Origin: Nocardia asteroides | Lineage (GTDB): Bacteria > Actinomycetota > Actinomycetes > Mycobacteriales > Mycobacteriaceae | Length of the DNA stretch: 64,000 nt | Reading direction: 5' to 3' | Assembly: GCF_900637185.1 (NCBI RefSeq) | Contig: NZ_LR134352.1 | Coordinates: 4,206,001-4,270,000, forward strand | Shown here: positions 55,081-63,609 of the stretch, piece by piece | Numbering within the stretch: the stretch's first letter is position 1 | How the letters are laid out: every line of letters starts with the position of its first letter | Notes under the pieces: model-generated | The model's input: only the letters and a program-made list of their open reading frames with translations | Databases searched by the model: none | What the model was told of the DNA's origin: nothing | Program-made: the position numbers and the translations under genes

Positions 55081-55869
55081 ATGGATCTCGCACTCACCGG
55101 CAAGACCGCCGTCGTCACCGGCGCCTCCCGCGGCATCGGCCTCGCCGTCGCCGAAAGCCTCGCCGCGGCGGGCGTCCGCGTCGTCGGCGCCGCCCGCACC
55201 ATCACTCCCGAACTCGAAAAAGTCTCGGCTGCTACGGTTTCCGCCGATCTCAGCACCCGCGAAGGGACCGTCCGGGTCATCGAGACCGCCCTCGCGGAAG
55301 TGGGCGGGATCGACATCCTGGTCAACAATGTCGGCGGTGGCGACCCGGAGTGGCTCGACCTCGACGGCTTCCTCGCCGGCACCGACGAGCAGTGGCGCCA
55401 CTACCTCGACGTGAACCTGTTCAGCGCGATCTGGGCCACCCGCGCCGCCCTGCCCAGCCTCCTCGAGCGGCGCGGCAGCATCATCAACGTGTCCTCGATC
55501 AACGCCCACGTCCCCGGCTCAGGCCCGGTCGGCTACAGCGAGGCCAAGGCCGCCCTGGCCGCCTTCGGCAAACGACTCAGTGAAGAGTTCGGTCCGCAGG
55601 GTGTGCGCGTCAACACCGTCTCCCCCGGCCCGGTCGCCACCAGGATCTGGCGCGACGAACACCGCATCGGCGCCAAACTGGCCGCCGCCCAGGGCATCAC
55701 CCAGGACCAATTCCTCGACGCCCTCCCCACCAGCTTCGACATCGCCTCCCGCCGCATCACCGAACCCGACGAAGTCGCCGCCCTGATCACCTTCATCGCC
55801 TCCGGCCTGGCAGGCAACATCGTCGGCGCCGACCTGGTCATCGACGGCGGCATCATCAAGACAACCTGA
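55081..55869 (+). CDS. SDR-family oxidoreductase
   Basis: A short-chain dehydrogenase of 262 aa. The nucleotide site is AVVTGASRGIGLAVAESLAA, with the NNVGGG segment DILVNNVGGG. The catalytic Ser is in SIINVSSINAH and the YxxxK in VGYSEAKAALAAF. The C-terminal IVGADLVIDGGIIKTT is standard for the classical SDR group. It has no clear cofactor-specific acidic residue after beta-2 (GAARTITPEL), so NADPH use is plausible. The start is ATG at 55081, 6 nt after another ATG that is too close to the AGAAAGG ribosome binding site. It is controlled with the TetR gene upstream. The substrate is unknown. Confidence 0.88.
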   Translation: MDLALTGKTAVVTGASRGIGLAVAESLAAAGVRVVGAARTITPELEKVSAATVSADLSTREGTVRVIETALAEVGGIDILVNNVGGGDPEWLDLDGFLAGTDEQWRHYLDVNLFSAIWATRAALPSLLERRGSIINVSSINAHVPGSGPVGYSEAKAALAAFGKRLSEEFGPQGVRVNTVSPGPVATRIWRDEHRIGAKLAAAQGITQDQFLDALPTSFDIASRRITEPDEVAALITFIASGLAGNIVGADLVIDGGIIKTT

Positions 55870-55880
55870 CCACGCGCCAT

Positions 55881-55912
55881 GGTCCCGTCCGGCCCGTCGG
55901 CCGGGCGGGACC
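55881..55912. terminator. Bidirectional hairpin terminator between SDR and MMPL genes
   Basis: GGTCCCGTCCGGCC (55881-55894) pairs with 55899-55912 over 14 bp with one T/G wobble and a 4-nt loop. It lies in the 52-bp gap between the convergent SDR and MMPL genes. Confidence 0.75.
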
Positions 55913-55921
55913 GGTCTGCCG

Positions 55922-58018
55922 CTAGCGCCAGATGATCTTGAGGAGGGCTGGGGTGAGGACCATGCGGATGATGGTGGCGTCGATGATCAGGGCGACGATC
56001 ATGCCGTAGGCGATGTATTTCATCAGGACCAGGTCGGAGAAGCCGAACGCGCCGGTGACGACGATGAGGATGGCGGCCGCCGAGGTGATCACGCCGCCGG
56101 TGTGGGCGACGCCGTAGCGGATGGATTCGGTGGCGTCGGCGCCCGAGGCGCGTTTCTCGGCGATGCGGGAGAGCAGGAACACCTCGTAGTCGGTGGAGAG
56201 CCCGAAGATCACGGTGACGATCAACGCCACCACCGCGAACATCAGCGGCCCCGGCGTGAACGCGAACACCCCCGCGCCGTGGCCCTCGACGAAGATCCAG
56301 GTGAGCACGCCGAGGGTGGAGACGAGACTGAGCGCACTCATGGCGACCGCCTTGAGCGCCAGGATCACCGACCGGAATGCGATCACCATCATCGCCAGCG
56401 CCGCCGCCATCAGGATGGCCAGCAACAGCGGCAGGCCGTCGATCAGCCCGTTGATGCTGTCGCGTTCCAGCGCCGGGATACCGGCCACCATGATCTGCAC
56501 GCCGTCGGGTTCGCGCAGGGCGCGCAACGCGTCGATCACCGCGTCGGCCCGGCGTTTGTCCTCCAAGCCGGCCGAGAGCACGTTGACGTCGTCCTTGGTC
56601 GGCGCCGCCGGTTCGAATCGCCCGGTCAGCCCGGGCACCTGGTTGGCCTCGTAGCGGATGTCGCTGAGCTGCTGCGGCGAGGCGCCGACCACGACCAGCT
56701 TCAGCGGCTCGGTGCGGAAGCCGGGGAAGAGCCGGTCGAAATCCTCCTGCGCCACCCGGGCCGGATTGTCGGCGGCCAGGTACTTCTCGCTGATGCCACC
56801 GAACTCGATGTGGCGCAGCGGAATGCTCAACGCCAGCAACCCCAGCACGATCGGGATCACCACCGCCCACGGCCGCCGCATCGCCCACTGCGCCAGCCGG
56901 GAGAAGAACCCGGCGTCGATCTCGGCCTCGGTCTTGCTGCGCGAGAACCGCTTCCAGCCCAGGAAATCGATGCGCCGGCCCGCGATGCTCAACGCCGCGG
57001 GCAGTGCGGTCACCGACAGCAGCGCGGCCAGCATCACCGCCGAGATGCCGCCGTAGGGCACCGAGCGCAGCACGCCGTTGGGGAAGATGAACAGCGCGCC
57101 CAGGCTGATCGCGATGATGGCCGCCGAGAACAGCACGGTCCGGCCCGCGGTGGCCACCGTCCGGGCGGTGGCGTCCTCGACGCTGTGCCCGGCCGCGAGT
57201 TCCTCCCGGAACCGGGTCACCGTGAACAAGCCGTAGTCGATCGCCAACCCCAGGCTGACCAGCGTCATCACCGCACTGGCGAACACGTTGACCTCGATGT
57301 GGGCGGTGAGGACGCGCAGGATGCCGGAGGTGCCAAGGACGGTGAGCCCGCCGATCATCACCGGCAGCAACGCGCCGATGACGCCGCCGAACACGAAATA
57401 CAGCAGGATCGCCACGATCGGCAGCGCGATGAGCTCCGCGCGCCGGATGTCGTGCTGCATCCCGATGTTGATCCCCTCGACCACCGGCTGCAATCCCGCC
57501 AGCTGCACCGTGGTCCCGCCCGGTCCGCCGCCGGGGATCTCGGCGTTCAAGTGCGGTTTCAGGGCCAGGTAGTTGTTGACGGTCGCCGTGCCGCCACCGC
57601 CGGCCAGGCCGATGCTGGCGAAGGCGTGTTTCTTGGTGGGGTCGGAGGCGTTGGCCGAGAACGGACTGTCCCAGTAGCTGTCGATCTTGTGGATGTGCTC
57701 GCCGTACCGGGCGCGCAGATCGGCCAGCGCCGCCGTCACCGGGCCGCGGACGGCGGGATCGTCGACCGTGGCACCCTCGGGGGCGGTGTAGATGACGATC
57801 AGGTCGCCGTCGGTGTCGCGGCCGAAGATGTCGTCGGCCAGCTTCGAGGCGGCCACCGACTGGCTGGATTCGTCGAACCAGCCCTCCTGGGTGTAGCGAC
57901 CGGCCAGGTCCCGCCCGAACCAGCCCGAGATCAGCACGGCCAGCACGAACCCGCCGAGCACGAGGTACCGGTGGCGGTGGACGAACCGGCCCCACCGCAT
58001 CGAACGAGATTCCCGCAT
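55922..58018 (-). CDS. MMPL-family transporter
   Basis: An RND-type membrane transporter of 698 aa with the MMPL layout: one N-terminal helix, a periplasmic domain, six helices, a second periplasmic domain and five to six more helices. Key motifs are LGLAIDYGLFTVTRFREEL in the first half and FGLSTDYEVFLLSRIAEKR in the second; the Asp-Tyr pairs are the proton-relay residues of MmpL3-like proteins. It is shorter than the mycobacterial MmpL lipid exporters because it lacks the long cytoplasmic tail. The cargo is unknown, but a lipid is likely by family. The start is ATG at 58018, 2 bp past the stop of the MTB12-like lipoprotein gene; the pair is tightly coupled. Confidence 0.9.
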   Translation of the reverse strand: MRESRSMRWGRFVHRHRYLVLGGFVLAVLISGWFGRDLAGRYTQEGWFDESSQSVAASKLADDIFGRDTDGDLIVIYTAPEGATVDDPAVRGPVTAALADLRARYGEHIHKIDSYWDSPFSANASDPTKKHAFASIGLAGGGGTATVNNYLALKPHLNAEIPGGGPGGTTVQLAGLQPVVEGINIGMQHDIRRAELIALPIVAILLYFVFGGVIGALLPVMIGGLTVLGTSGILRVLTAHIEVNVFASAVMTLVSLGLAIDYGLFTVTRFREELAAGHSVEDATARTVATAGRTVLFSAAIIAISLGALFIFPNGVLRSVPYGGISAVMLAALLSVTALPAALSIAGRRIDFLGWKRFSRSKTEAEIDAGFFSRLAQWAMRRPWAVVIPIVLGLLALSIPLRHIEFGGISEKYLAADNPARVAQEDFDRLFPGFRTEPLKLVVVGASPQQLSDIRYEANQVPGLTGRFEPAAPTKDDVNVLSAGLEDKRRADAVIDALRALREPDGVQIMVAGIPALERDSINGLIDGLPLLLAILMAAALAMMVIAFRSVILALKAVAMSALSLVSTLGVLTWIFVEGHGAGVFAFTPGPLMFAVVALIVTVIFGLSTDYEVFLLSRIAEKRASGADATESIRYGVAHTGGVITSAAAILIVVTGAFGFSDLVLMKYIAYGMIVALIIDATIIRMVLTPALLKIIWR

Positions 58019-58020
58019 GG

Positions 58021-58560
58021 TCAGCCGCAGGCGGCGGTGCGGTAGTCGGCCGAGCGCAGGATGCCGCACAGGTCGGTGCGCGAGATCTTCCACTTACCGT
58101 CGAGCAGCACGAAATGCACGATGGTGGTGCGGATATTGGTGCCCGACCCGTCCTTGTCCAGGCGCATCGTGGCGGTGAGGGTGCCGTCGCGGTTGTCGAA
58201 GACCGGATCGACCACGCCGTACACGGCGTGCGGGTTGTCGCGCAGCGCCTTGTACATGTCGGGGATGGCGTCCTTGAACGCGGCGCCGTCCTCGATCAGG
58301 TCGGTGCGTTCGACATCGGGCAGGTTCGGGTCGAGCGCGCGTTTGATCTGCGCGTCGAGTTCGACCGCGGTCGGCAGCGGCACATTGGCCTTGCTCGACG
58401 ACACCGCGGCCGACGCGGACAGCGAGGCGTTGGCCGCGGACCGCGCGGCATCGACCGAGGCCTCGTCGGTCCCACCACCGCAGGCGGTGAGCGCGATCAG
58501 AGCCGTGAGGCAGGCGGTGGCCGTGGCGGCCCTGGCGACAAGTGTGGAAGACATCACCAT
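58021..58560 (-). CDS. MTB12-like lipoprotein
   Basis: A lipoprotein of 179 aa. The signal peptide ends LIALTACGGGT, with the lipid-anchored Cys at ~27. The remainder has a polar linker followed by a ~120-residue cone-shaped domain ending with FVLLDGKWKISRTDLCGIL, which matches the C-terminal pattern of low-molecular-weight antigen MTB12 (Cfp2) of mycobacteria. Two late cysteines (DLCGIL, TAACG) may pair. It sits between an unknown gene and the MMPL transporter; start and stop codons abut both neighbours, so all three are co-translated. It may act as a periplasmic partner for the MMPL cargo. Confidence 0.78.
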   Translation of the reverse strand: MVMSSTLVARAATATACLTALIALTACGGGTDEASVDAARSAANASLSASAAVSSSKANVPLPTAVELDAQIKRALDPNLPDVERTDLIEDGAAFKDAIPDMYKALRDNPHAVYGVVDPVFDNRDGTLTATMRLDKDGSGTNIRTTIVHFVLLDGKWKISRTDLCGILRSADYRTAACG

Positions 58561-58917
58561 CTACATACCATCAATGACGGCACTGATCCGGCCCAGGATG
58601 CTGCGCACCGTCGTGGTGTCCTTGGGCGCGGCGCCCGGGACCGGGACCGCGTCGTGGAGCAGATCGCGCACGAACGCGCTCACGCTGCGTTCGTCGCCGA
58701 GGTCGATATCGGTGACCTGACCGCGCGCGACGGCCACCACATCATCGGGTCCGGGGACGGTATCGCCCAGGTCGGCGCGGTAGATCTGCACGGTCAGGGT
58801 GGCGCGGTGGGTGCGGAAGGTGAAGGGGCTGCCGTCGTCGGTGGTGCCGAATCCGTGGGCGAAGGGACCGACGGAGATGTCGTCGATGCCGAAACCCGCT
58901 GTCGTCCGGTCGGTCAT
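58561..58917 (-). CDS. Conserved hypothetical protein, first gene of the MMPL operon
   Basis: A soluble protein of 118 aa starting at ATG 58917 (MTDRTTAGFGIDDISVG). It contains a beta-rich stretch (SPFTFRTHRATLTVQIYRAD) and a C-terminal helical end (SILGRISAVIDG). There is no signal peptide or membrane segment, so it acts in the cytoplasm, and I do not recognise a family. Its TAG stop is directly followed by the ATG of the MTB12-like lipoprotein gene, so translation is coupled. The frame is open upstream to 58983, but that part overlaps the promoter region shared with lppL. Confidence 0.7.
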   Translation of the reverse strand: MTDRTTAGFGIDDISVGPFAHGFGTTDDGSPFTFRTHRATLTVQIYRADLGDTVPGPDDVVAVARGQVTDIDLGDERSVSAFVRDLLHDAVPVPGAAPKDTTTVRSILGRISAVIDGM

Positions 58918-59081
58918 CGCGCTGGTCTCCTGCCCTGTCCTCGCAATCAGTTTTGTCGACACGTCAACAGTAACCCGCGTCACCGACAGTCCCGACGCGC
59001 GCCACCCGGTCGGAGCTACCGGTGAGTCATCATGGTCAGATGGTGATCAGCGGTCACCTCGTGAGATTAGGAGTTCGGTGC

Positions 59082-60092
59082 ATGCGCCCACGTGGCTCGG
59101 TCGTCACAGCGCTGGTCGGCGCGGCGGCACTGGTGGTGCTGACCGGATGCTCCGGTGAGGACTCGGGCCCCGACGTACCGACCCGCGAACCCGCCACCGC
59201 CGCGGTTTCCCCCGCTACCACGAGCACGCCCGCGGGCCGGGTCTCCCCCGCTCCCGCGACCAAGGCGCTGCTGTCGGAACGGGAGACCGGCCGCCTCGTC
59301 GCACTGGACACCGCGGGCACCGGGCTGTCGCTGATCGACCCCGCCGATCCGGCCGCTGCCCGCACGGTCACCCTGCCCGCGGCCGGGGCCGCGCTGGCCC
59401 AGGGCGGACCGGGTGAGGTGCTGATCGCGGCGCCGGGCCGGGTCCTGCGGGTCGACGTGGCCACGGGCGCGGTGACCGAGGTGCCGGTCGACGGTGACGT
59501 GCACAGCGTGCAACGGCGCACCGACGGCAACCTCGTCGCCGGAACCGGCGCGGGCAGTGTCGTGGAACTGCGTCCCGACGGCAGCGTGGTGCGGACCGTC
59601 ACCGGGCTCGTCTCGGCCGACGCGATCGCCCTGACCGGCGACGACATCACCGTTCTCGACCGCAGGCAGACCGCCGTCGTCGGTGTCCGCGACGACGCGC
59701 TCGGCCTGATGCTGCGCGCGGGCGACGGCGCGGCCAACGCCATCGCCGATCCCGAGGGACGCATCATCGTCACCGACACCGCCGGTGGTGAACTGCTGGT
59801 CTACTCGGCCGGTCCGCTCGTGCTGCGGCAGCGATTCCCGGTAGCATCGTCGCCTTACGCGCTCGCCTACGATCCGCGGTCGAACACGGTGTGGGTGACC
59901 CGCACGCAGAGCAACGAGGTCGTCGGCTACGACCTGTCGACCGGCATCGGCGTCGAGGTGGGGCGGTTCCCGACCCTGCGCCAGCCCGACGCGGTGGCCG
60001 TCGACGCCCGCACCGGCGACCTGTTCGTGGCCTCGGCCGCGGGCGAAGGTCTGCAGCGGATCGGCGCGGACGAGCGGAAGAGAGGGCAGTGA
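59082..60092 (+). CDS. lppL: LppL-like lipoprotein with a beta-propeller
   Basis: A lipoprotein of 336 aa. The lipobox VVLTGC puts the anchor Cys near residue 23. After a Thr/Pro/Ala-rich linker come repeated ~40-residue blade-like segments (LIAAPGRVLRVDVATGAV, IIVTDTAGGELLVYS, VWVTRTQSNEVVGYDLSTG) that form a beta-propeller. The phrase GGELLVYSAGPLVLRQRFPV closely matches what I recall of LppL (Rv2138) of M. tuberculosis, and it sits beside pyrD as there. The role is unknown. The start is ATG at 59082 with AGGAG. Its stop overlaps the next ATG (TGATG). Confidence 0.88.
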   Translation: MRPRGSVVTALVGAAALVVLTGCSGEDSGPDVPTREPATAAVSPATTSTPAGRVSPAPATKALLSERETGRLVALDTAGTGLSLIDPADPAAARTVTLPAAGAALAQGGPGEVLIAAPGRVLRVDVATGAVTEVPVDGDVHSVQRRTDGNLVAGTGAGSVVELRPDGSVVRTVTGLVSADAIALTGDDITVLDRRQTAVVGVRDDALGLMLRAGDGAANAIADPEGRIIVTDTAGGELLVYSAGPLVLRQRFPVASSPYALAYDPRSNTVWVTRTQSNEVVGYDLSTGIGVEVGRFPTLRQPDAVAVDARTGDLFVASAAGEGLQRIGADERKRGQ

Positions 60093-60346
60093 TGGCCGCC
60101 AAGTCTCGCGGTTCACGCTCGGCGATCCCGCCGAGCTGGGAAACCAGCAACGATGACTACGAATACGTGCCCCTGCGGCTGCCACCCGACGTCACCCGGG
60201 TCACCGCCTCGACGCGACTGGCCATCCAGGCCGAGTTCGGCGGCTGGGAGTTGTCGCGGGTACGCGCCTACACCGACGGCAGCCGCCGGGTGTTGCTGCG
60301 CCGCCGTAAGAATGCCGTCCTGCCTGTGCCCGAGCCCGGAATGTGA
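60092..60346 (+). CDS. DUF5703 family small protein
   Basis: A protein of 84 aa with the DUF5703 pattern: [20 protein letters not shown], then [20 protein letters not shown] and RRVLLRRRK. It is soluble, basic at the end and without signal peptide. It corresponds to Rv2137c of M. tuberculosis (from memory), but there it lies on the other side of lppL and on the opposite strand. Here it is wedged between lppL and pyrD on the same strand. It starts at ATG 60092 overlapping the lppL stop, and its TGA overlaps a possible pyrD GTG. Function unknown. Confidence 0.85.
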   Translation: MAAKSRGSRSAIPPSWETSNDDYEYVPLRLPPDVTRVTASTRLAIQAEFGGWELSRVRAYTDGSRRVLLRRRKNAVLPVPEPGM

Positions 60347-60354
60347 GCCGACCC

Positions 60355-61434
60355 ATGTACGCCCTGCTACTACGCCTGATGTTCCTGCTCCCGCCCGAGC
60401 GCGTGCACCACCTGGTGTTCGGCGCCCTGCGGTTCGCCACCTGGTTCCCGCCGACCCGCTTCCTGGTGCGCCGGCTCACCGTCGTCGACGACCCGATCCT
60501 GGCCACCACCGCCTTCGGCGTCGACTTCGCCGCCCCGCTCGGCCTGGCCGCCGGTTTCGACAAGAACGCCGACGGCGCCGACACCTGGGGTTCGCTCGGC
60601 TTCGGCTTCGCCGAGATCGGCACCGTCACCGCGCACGCCCAGCCCGGCAACCCGGCTCCGCGCCTGTTCCGGCTGCCCGCCGACCACGGCCTGATCAACC
60701 GCATGGGCTTCAACAACGAGGGCGCCGCCGCGGCCGCCGCCCGCCTGCACGGCGCGCACCCCACCGTGCCGATCGGCGCGAACATCGGCAAGACCAAGGT
60801 CACCGAGCCCGCCGACGCCGCCGACGATTACGCGACCAGCGCCCGGCTGCTGGGCCCGCTGGCCGATTTCGTCGTGGTCAACGTGTCCTCCCCCAACACT
60901 CCCGGCCTGCGTGACCTGCAGGCGGTCGAGTCGCTGCGCCCGATCCTGCAGGCCGTCCTGGACAGCGTCCGCGTGCCGGTGCTGGTGAAGATCGCGCCGG
61001 ATCTGTCCGACGAGGACGTCGACGCCGTGGCCGACCTGGCCGTCGACCTGGGGCTGGCCGGCATCGTGGCCACCAACACCACCATCCGCCGCGACGGCCT
61101 GCGCACCCCGAGTGCCGAGGTCGAGGCGATGGGCGCGGGCGGGCTGTCCGGCGCGCCGGTCGCCGAGCGTTCCCTGGAGGTGCTGCGCCGCCTCTACGCC
61201 CGGGTGGGTGATCAGGTGGTGCTGATCTCGGTGGGCGGCATCGAGACTCCGGAGCAGGCCTGGCAGCGCATCCTCGCCGGCGCCACCCTGCTGCAGGGCT
61301 ACACCGGCTTCATCTACGGCGGCCTGTTCTGGACCACCCGCATCCATCGCGGGATCGCCGCCAACCTGCGCGCCGGCGGGTTCCGCAGCCTGGCCGACGC
61401 GGTCGGCGCCGAGCATCGCGCGCCGTCGGCGTAG
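60355..61434 (+). CDS. pyrD: Dihydroorotate dehydrogenase (quinone), class 2
   Basis: A membrane-bound FMN enzyme of 359 aa that oxidises dihydroorotate to orotate with quinone, in pyrimidine synthesis. The N-terminal amphipathic region ([20 protein letters not shown]) is the quinone/membrane extension of class 2. FMN and active-site motifs are [49 protein letters not shown] (catalytic Ser), [18 protein letters not shown] and [13 protein letters not shown]. The start is ATG at 60355, as in mycobacterial PyrD; a GTG at 60343 overlapping the previous stop would add four residues. It completes the lppL-DUF5703-pyrD operon. Confidence 0.95.
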   Translation: MYALLLRLMFLLPPERVHHLVFGALRFATWFPPTRFLVRRLTVVDDPILATTAFGVDFAAPLGLAAGFDKNADGADTWGSLGFGFAEIGTVTAHAQPGNPAPRLFRLPADHGLINRMGFNNEGAAAAAARLHGAHPTVPIGANIGKTKVTEPADAADDYATSARLLGPLADFVVVNVSSPNTPGLRDLQAVESLRPILQAVLDSVRVPVLVKIAPDLSDEDVDAVADLAVDLGLAGIVATNTTIRRDGLRTPSAEVEAMGAGGLSGAPVAERSLEVLRRLYARVGDQVVLISVGGIETPEQAWQRILAGATLLQGYTGFIYGGLFWTTRIHRGIAANLRAGGFRSLADAVGAEHRAPSA

Positions 61435-61437
61435 GTC

Positions 61438-61815
61438 CTAGCCGTAGTACGCCCGGTCGCCGTGCCCGGACAGCGGCTGTCGTCGCAGCGGGGCGAGCGC
61501 GGTCGGTGGGTCGTGCACCGAGCCACCGGTGTCGCGGCCGCGCTCGTCGACCCGTTTGGCCAGCTTGATCAGCGCCTGCTGCCAGATGATGCCCAGCACG
61601 TCGGCGCGGGCGCTGATCTCGGCGTGGGCCAGCCGGTCGTGCGCGGCGGCCGGGTCGCTGACGAGTTCGTCGAGTTCCATCCCGGCCAGGGCCTGAGCCC
61701 TGGTCACGGTGAACTCCGGCAGCCAGCTCAACCGCCAGGTATCGGGCCCGATTCGTTGCGCGAATTCCGGCGTGCGGTCGCTGCGCAGCATGTCGTCGGT
61801 GCTGTGGATGGTCAT
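61438..61815 (-). CDS. Conserved hypothetical protein
   Basis: A protein of 125 aa that I cannot assign. It is soluble, with a Trp-rich N-terminal half (IGPDTWRLSWLPEFTVTRAQ), an acidic helical middle (MELDELVSDP) and a polar C-terminal tail ending GDRAYYG. The phrase WRLSWLP...LTR.QA recurs, as I recall, in small Nocardia/Rhodococcus proteins of unknown role. The start is ATG at 61815 behind GGAAGGCAGG; an upstream ATG at 61905 is also open. It is convergent with pyrD (3-bp gap) and diverges from the PfkB-like gene across 227 bp. Confidence 0.6.
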   Translation of the reverse strand: MTIHSTDDMLRSDRTPEFAQRIGPDTWRLSWLPEFTVTRAQALAGMELDELVSDPAAAHDRLAHAEISARADVLGIIWQQALIKLAKRVDERGRDTGGSVHDPPTALAPLRRQPLSGHGDRAYYG

Positions 61816-62042
61816 CGCGGACCTGCCTTCCCCGGCCGGGCGCCGCGCCCTCCGAGTCTCCGGCGGGGCGTGTGCTCCCCCGTAACCCAGTGTGGCATTT
61901 GCCATTTGTCCGGGTCAATTGCCATTGTAGAGAGGTAATTGCCGCAAACCGGGCATGGCAAACCCGGCATTGTGGCGATCGCAGTGCGGCGTGCGCAGCC
62001 TCGTTCCGGCGCGCGACGCGCCGTCAGGCCACGGGAGGCAGG

Positions 62043-63536
62043 ATGTCGATGGTCCCCCAGGATGCTCGCGTTGCCGCCATCCGCAGCATCCTGACCCGGC
62101 TGGGCAAGTACTCGGGTCTGAGCGCAGAACGCCTGCGGCACACCGAGATCGACGCCGCACCCCTGCTCGAGCTGCTGCCGGTGCGCCGTCACGCCCGGCG
62201 CGCCGGGGTGAGCGCGGAGGCCTCGATCCTGCCGGTGGTCCGCGAGGTCGCCCAGTGGCTGCCGCCGACCGATCGGCTCATCGTCGACGCGGCGCTCTCG
62301 CTCGGCCTGTTCCGCGACCGGCCCGGCGTCGGTATCGATGTCGAACGCCTGTATGCGGACAACCTCGGGGAACGTCGAGAGGCCTTGACCGAGCAGTGGG
62401 TGGCGCTGCACACCCTGCTCGATGTGGATCCGGTGCCCGAGGCGCCCACGGTCAAACGCCTGCGCACCGTCGCCGAGCACGGGGCGTTCACCGCGCTGGC
62501 CGGACTGCTCGCCACCGACTCGGGCTATCCGATGGCGGGACCGGCGACGGGGCATCCCGCCGAGACCGCGCCCGCACCACGCGGGGTCGTCACCGTGGTG
62601 GGTGACGCCGTCATCGACCACCTGTACCGGGTCGACGCGTTCCCCGCCGCCGACAGCGCCGCCAACGGCAGCTTCATCGGCCATCCCGGCGGCAAGGGAC
62701 TCAACCGTGCCGTCGCCGCGGCCCGCCTCGGCATCGACGTGCACCTGGTCTCGGCGGTCGGTGGCGACGAATACGGCCGCCGCATCCTGGAGTTCATCGA
62801 GTCCGAGCGGGTGCATCTGGACCTGATCAAGGTCGTGCCGTTCGCGCCGTCGCTGGTCACCGCCGTCGTGCTGACCCCGAGCGGGGAATCGCGCATGATC
62901 GGCTGCCGCGACAGCCGCGTGCAACTGCAGGACGAGGACGTGCACCGCGCCGAACTGCAGAACGCGCTGGCCGCCTCCGATGTGGTGATCCTGAGCTTCG
63001 AGCAGCCGCCCGCCATCATCGAGCAGGTGCTGGCGGTGGTCTCGCGGATGCACCCCAAGCCGCCGGTCATCGTCTGCCCCACCCCGTCGATGGCGGTCCC
63101 GCAGAGCCTCTACCAGCATCTGGGCGCCGTCGACTATCTCGTGGGCACCGCCGCCGAACTGGCGGCGCTGCTGCCCGACGTGCCCGCCGAATCCGCCGCC
63201 GACATCGCCCGGCTGCTGCGCGGCCTCGGCGTCGGCACAGTGTGCACGGTCGAGAACTTCCGGTGCACCGTCGCCGCCGACACGGTCGACACCGTGGTCG
63301 ATCATTTCCCGCAGGTGCTCAAGGCCTCCGTCGGCGCCGCGGCCGCCTTCACCGGCGCCCTCGCCTACCGGATCGTCACCGCCCGATCCCCGCTCGGCGC
63401 AGCCGATTACGTGTGGGCCACCGCGGCCATGATCCCGACGCAGAAGCTGGGCGCGGTGGCGGCCTCGATGCCCTCGGTCGACGAGATCGACCGCATCGTG
63501 CGGCTGTACGCGCCGCCCGTGGTGGGCCGGGGGTAA
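62043..63536 (+). CDS. PfkB-fold protein lacking the catalytic aspartate, with a novel N-terminal domain
   Basis: A protein of 497 aa in two parts. Residues ~1-165 are a helical region I do not recognise (AIRSILTRLGKYSGLSAERL, LGERREALTEQWVALHTLL). Residues ~180-490 are a PfkB/ribokinase fold: VVTVVGDAVIDHLYRVDAFP, the first signature HPGGKGLNRAVAAARLGIDV, and VSAVGGDEYGRRILEFI. The second signature should end GAGD with the catalytic Asp; here it reads ASVGAAAAFTGALAY, so both the Gly and the Asp are replaced by Ala. Kinase activity is therefore unlikely and a ligand-sensing role more so. The start is ATG at 62043 with GGGAGG. A GTP cyclohydrolase II-like gene follows 73 bp later. Confidence 0.85.
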   Translation: MSMVPQDARVAAIRSILTRLGKYSGLSAERLRHTEIDAAPLLELLPVRRHARRAGVSAEASILPVVREVAQWLPPTDRLIVDAALSLGLFRDRPGVGIDVERLYADNLGERREALTEQWVALHTLLDVDPVPEAPTVKRLRTVAEHGAFTALAGLLATDSGYPMAGPATGHPAETAPAPRGVVTVVGDAVIDHLYRVDAFPAADSAANGSFIGHPGGKGLNRAVAAARLGIDVHLVSAVGGDEYGRRILEFIESERVHLDLIKVVPFAPSLVTAVVLTPSGESRMIGCRDSRVQLQDEDVHRAELQNALAASDVVILSFEQPPAIIEQVLAVVSRMHPKPPVIVCPTPSMAVPQSLYQHLGAVDYLVGTAAELAALLPDVPAESAADIARLLRGLGVGTVCTVENFRCTVAADTVDTVVDHFPQVLKASVGAAAAFTGALAYRIVTARSPLGAADYVWATAAMIPTQKLGAVAASMPSVDEIDRIVRLYAPPVVGRG

Positions 63537-63609
63537 AGTCGCGGCGTTCCGCTCGCACGCCCTGTCCGACAACGGCGGTCGCGCCGCCCTGTCCCCACCC
63601 GGAGGATCG

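Noticed and set aside
58950..58980. TTGACG and TGTCGACA in the gap between the MMPL operon and lppL as a promoter/operator
   Set aside because: No acceptable -10 box follows at a normal distance on either strand, and the palindrome is only 8 bp.
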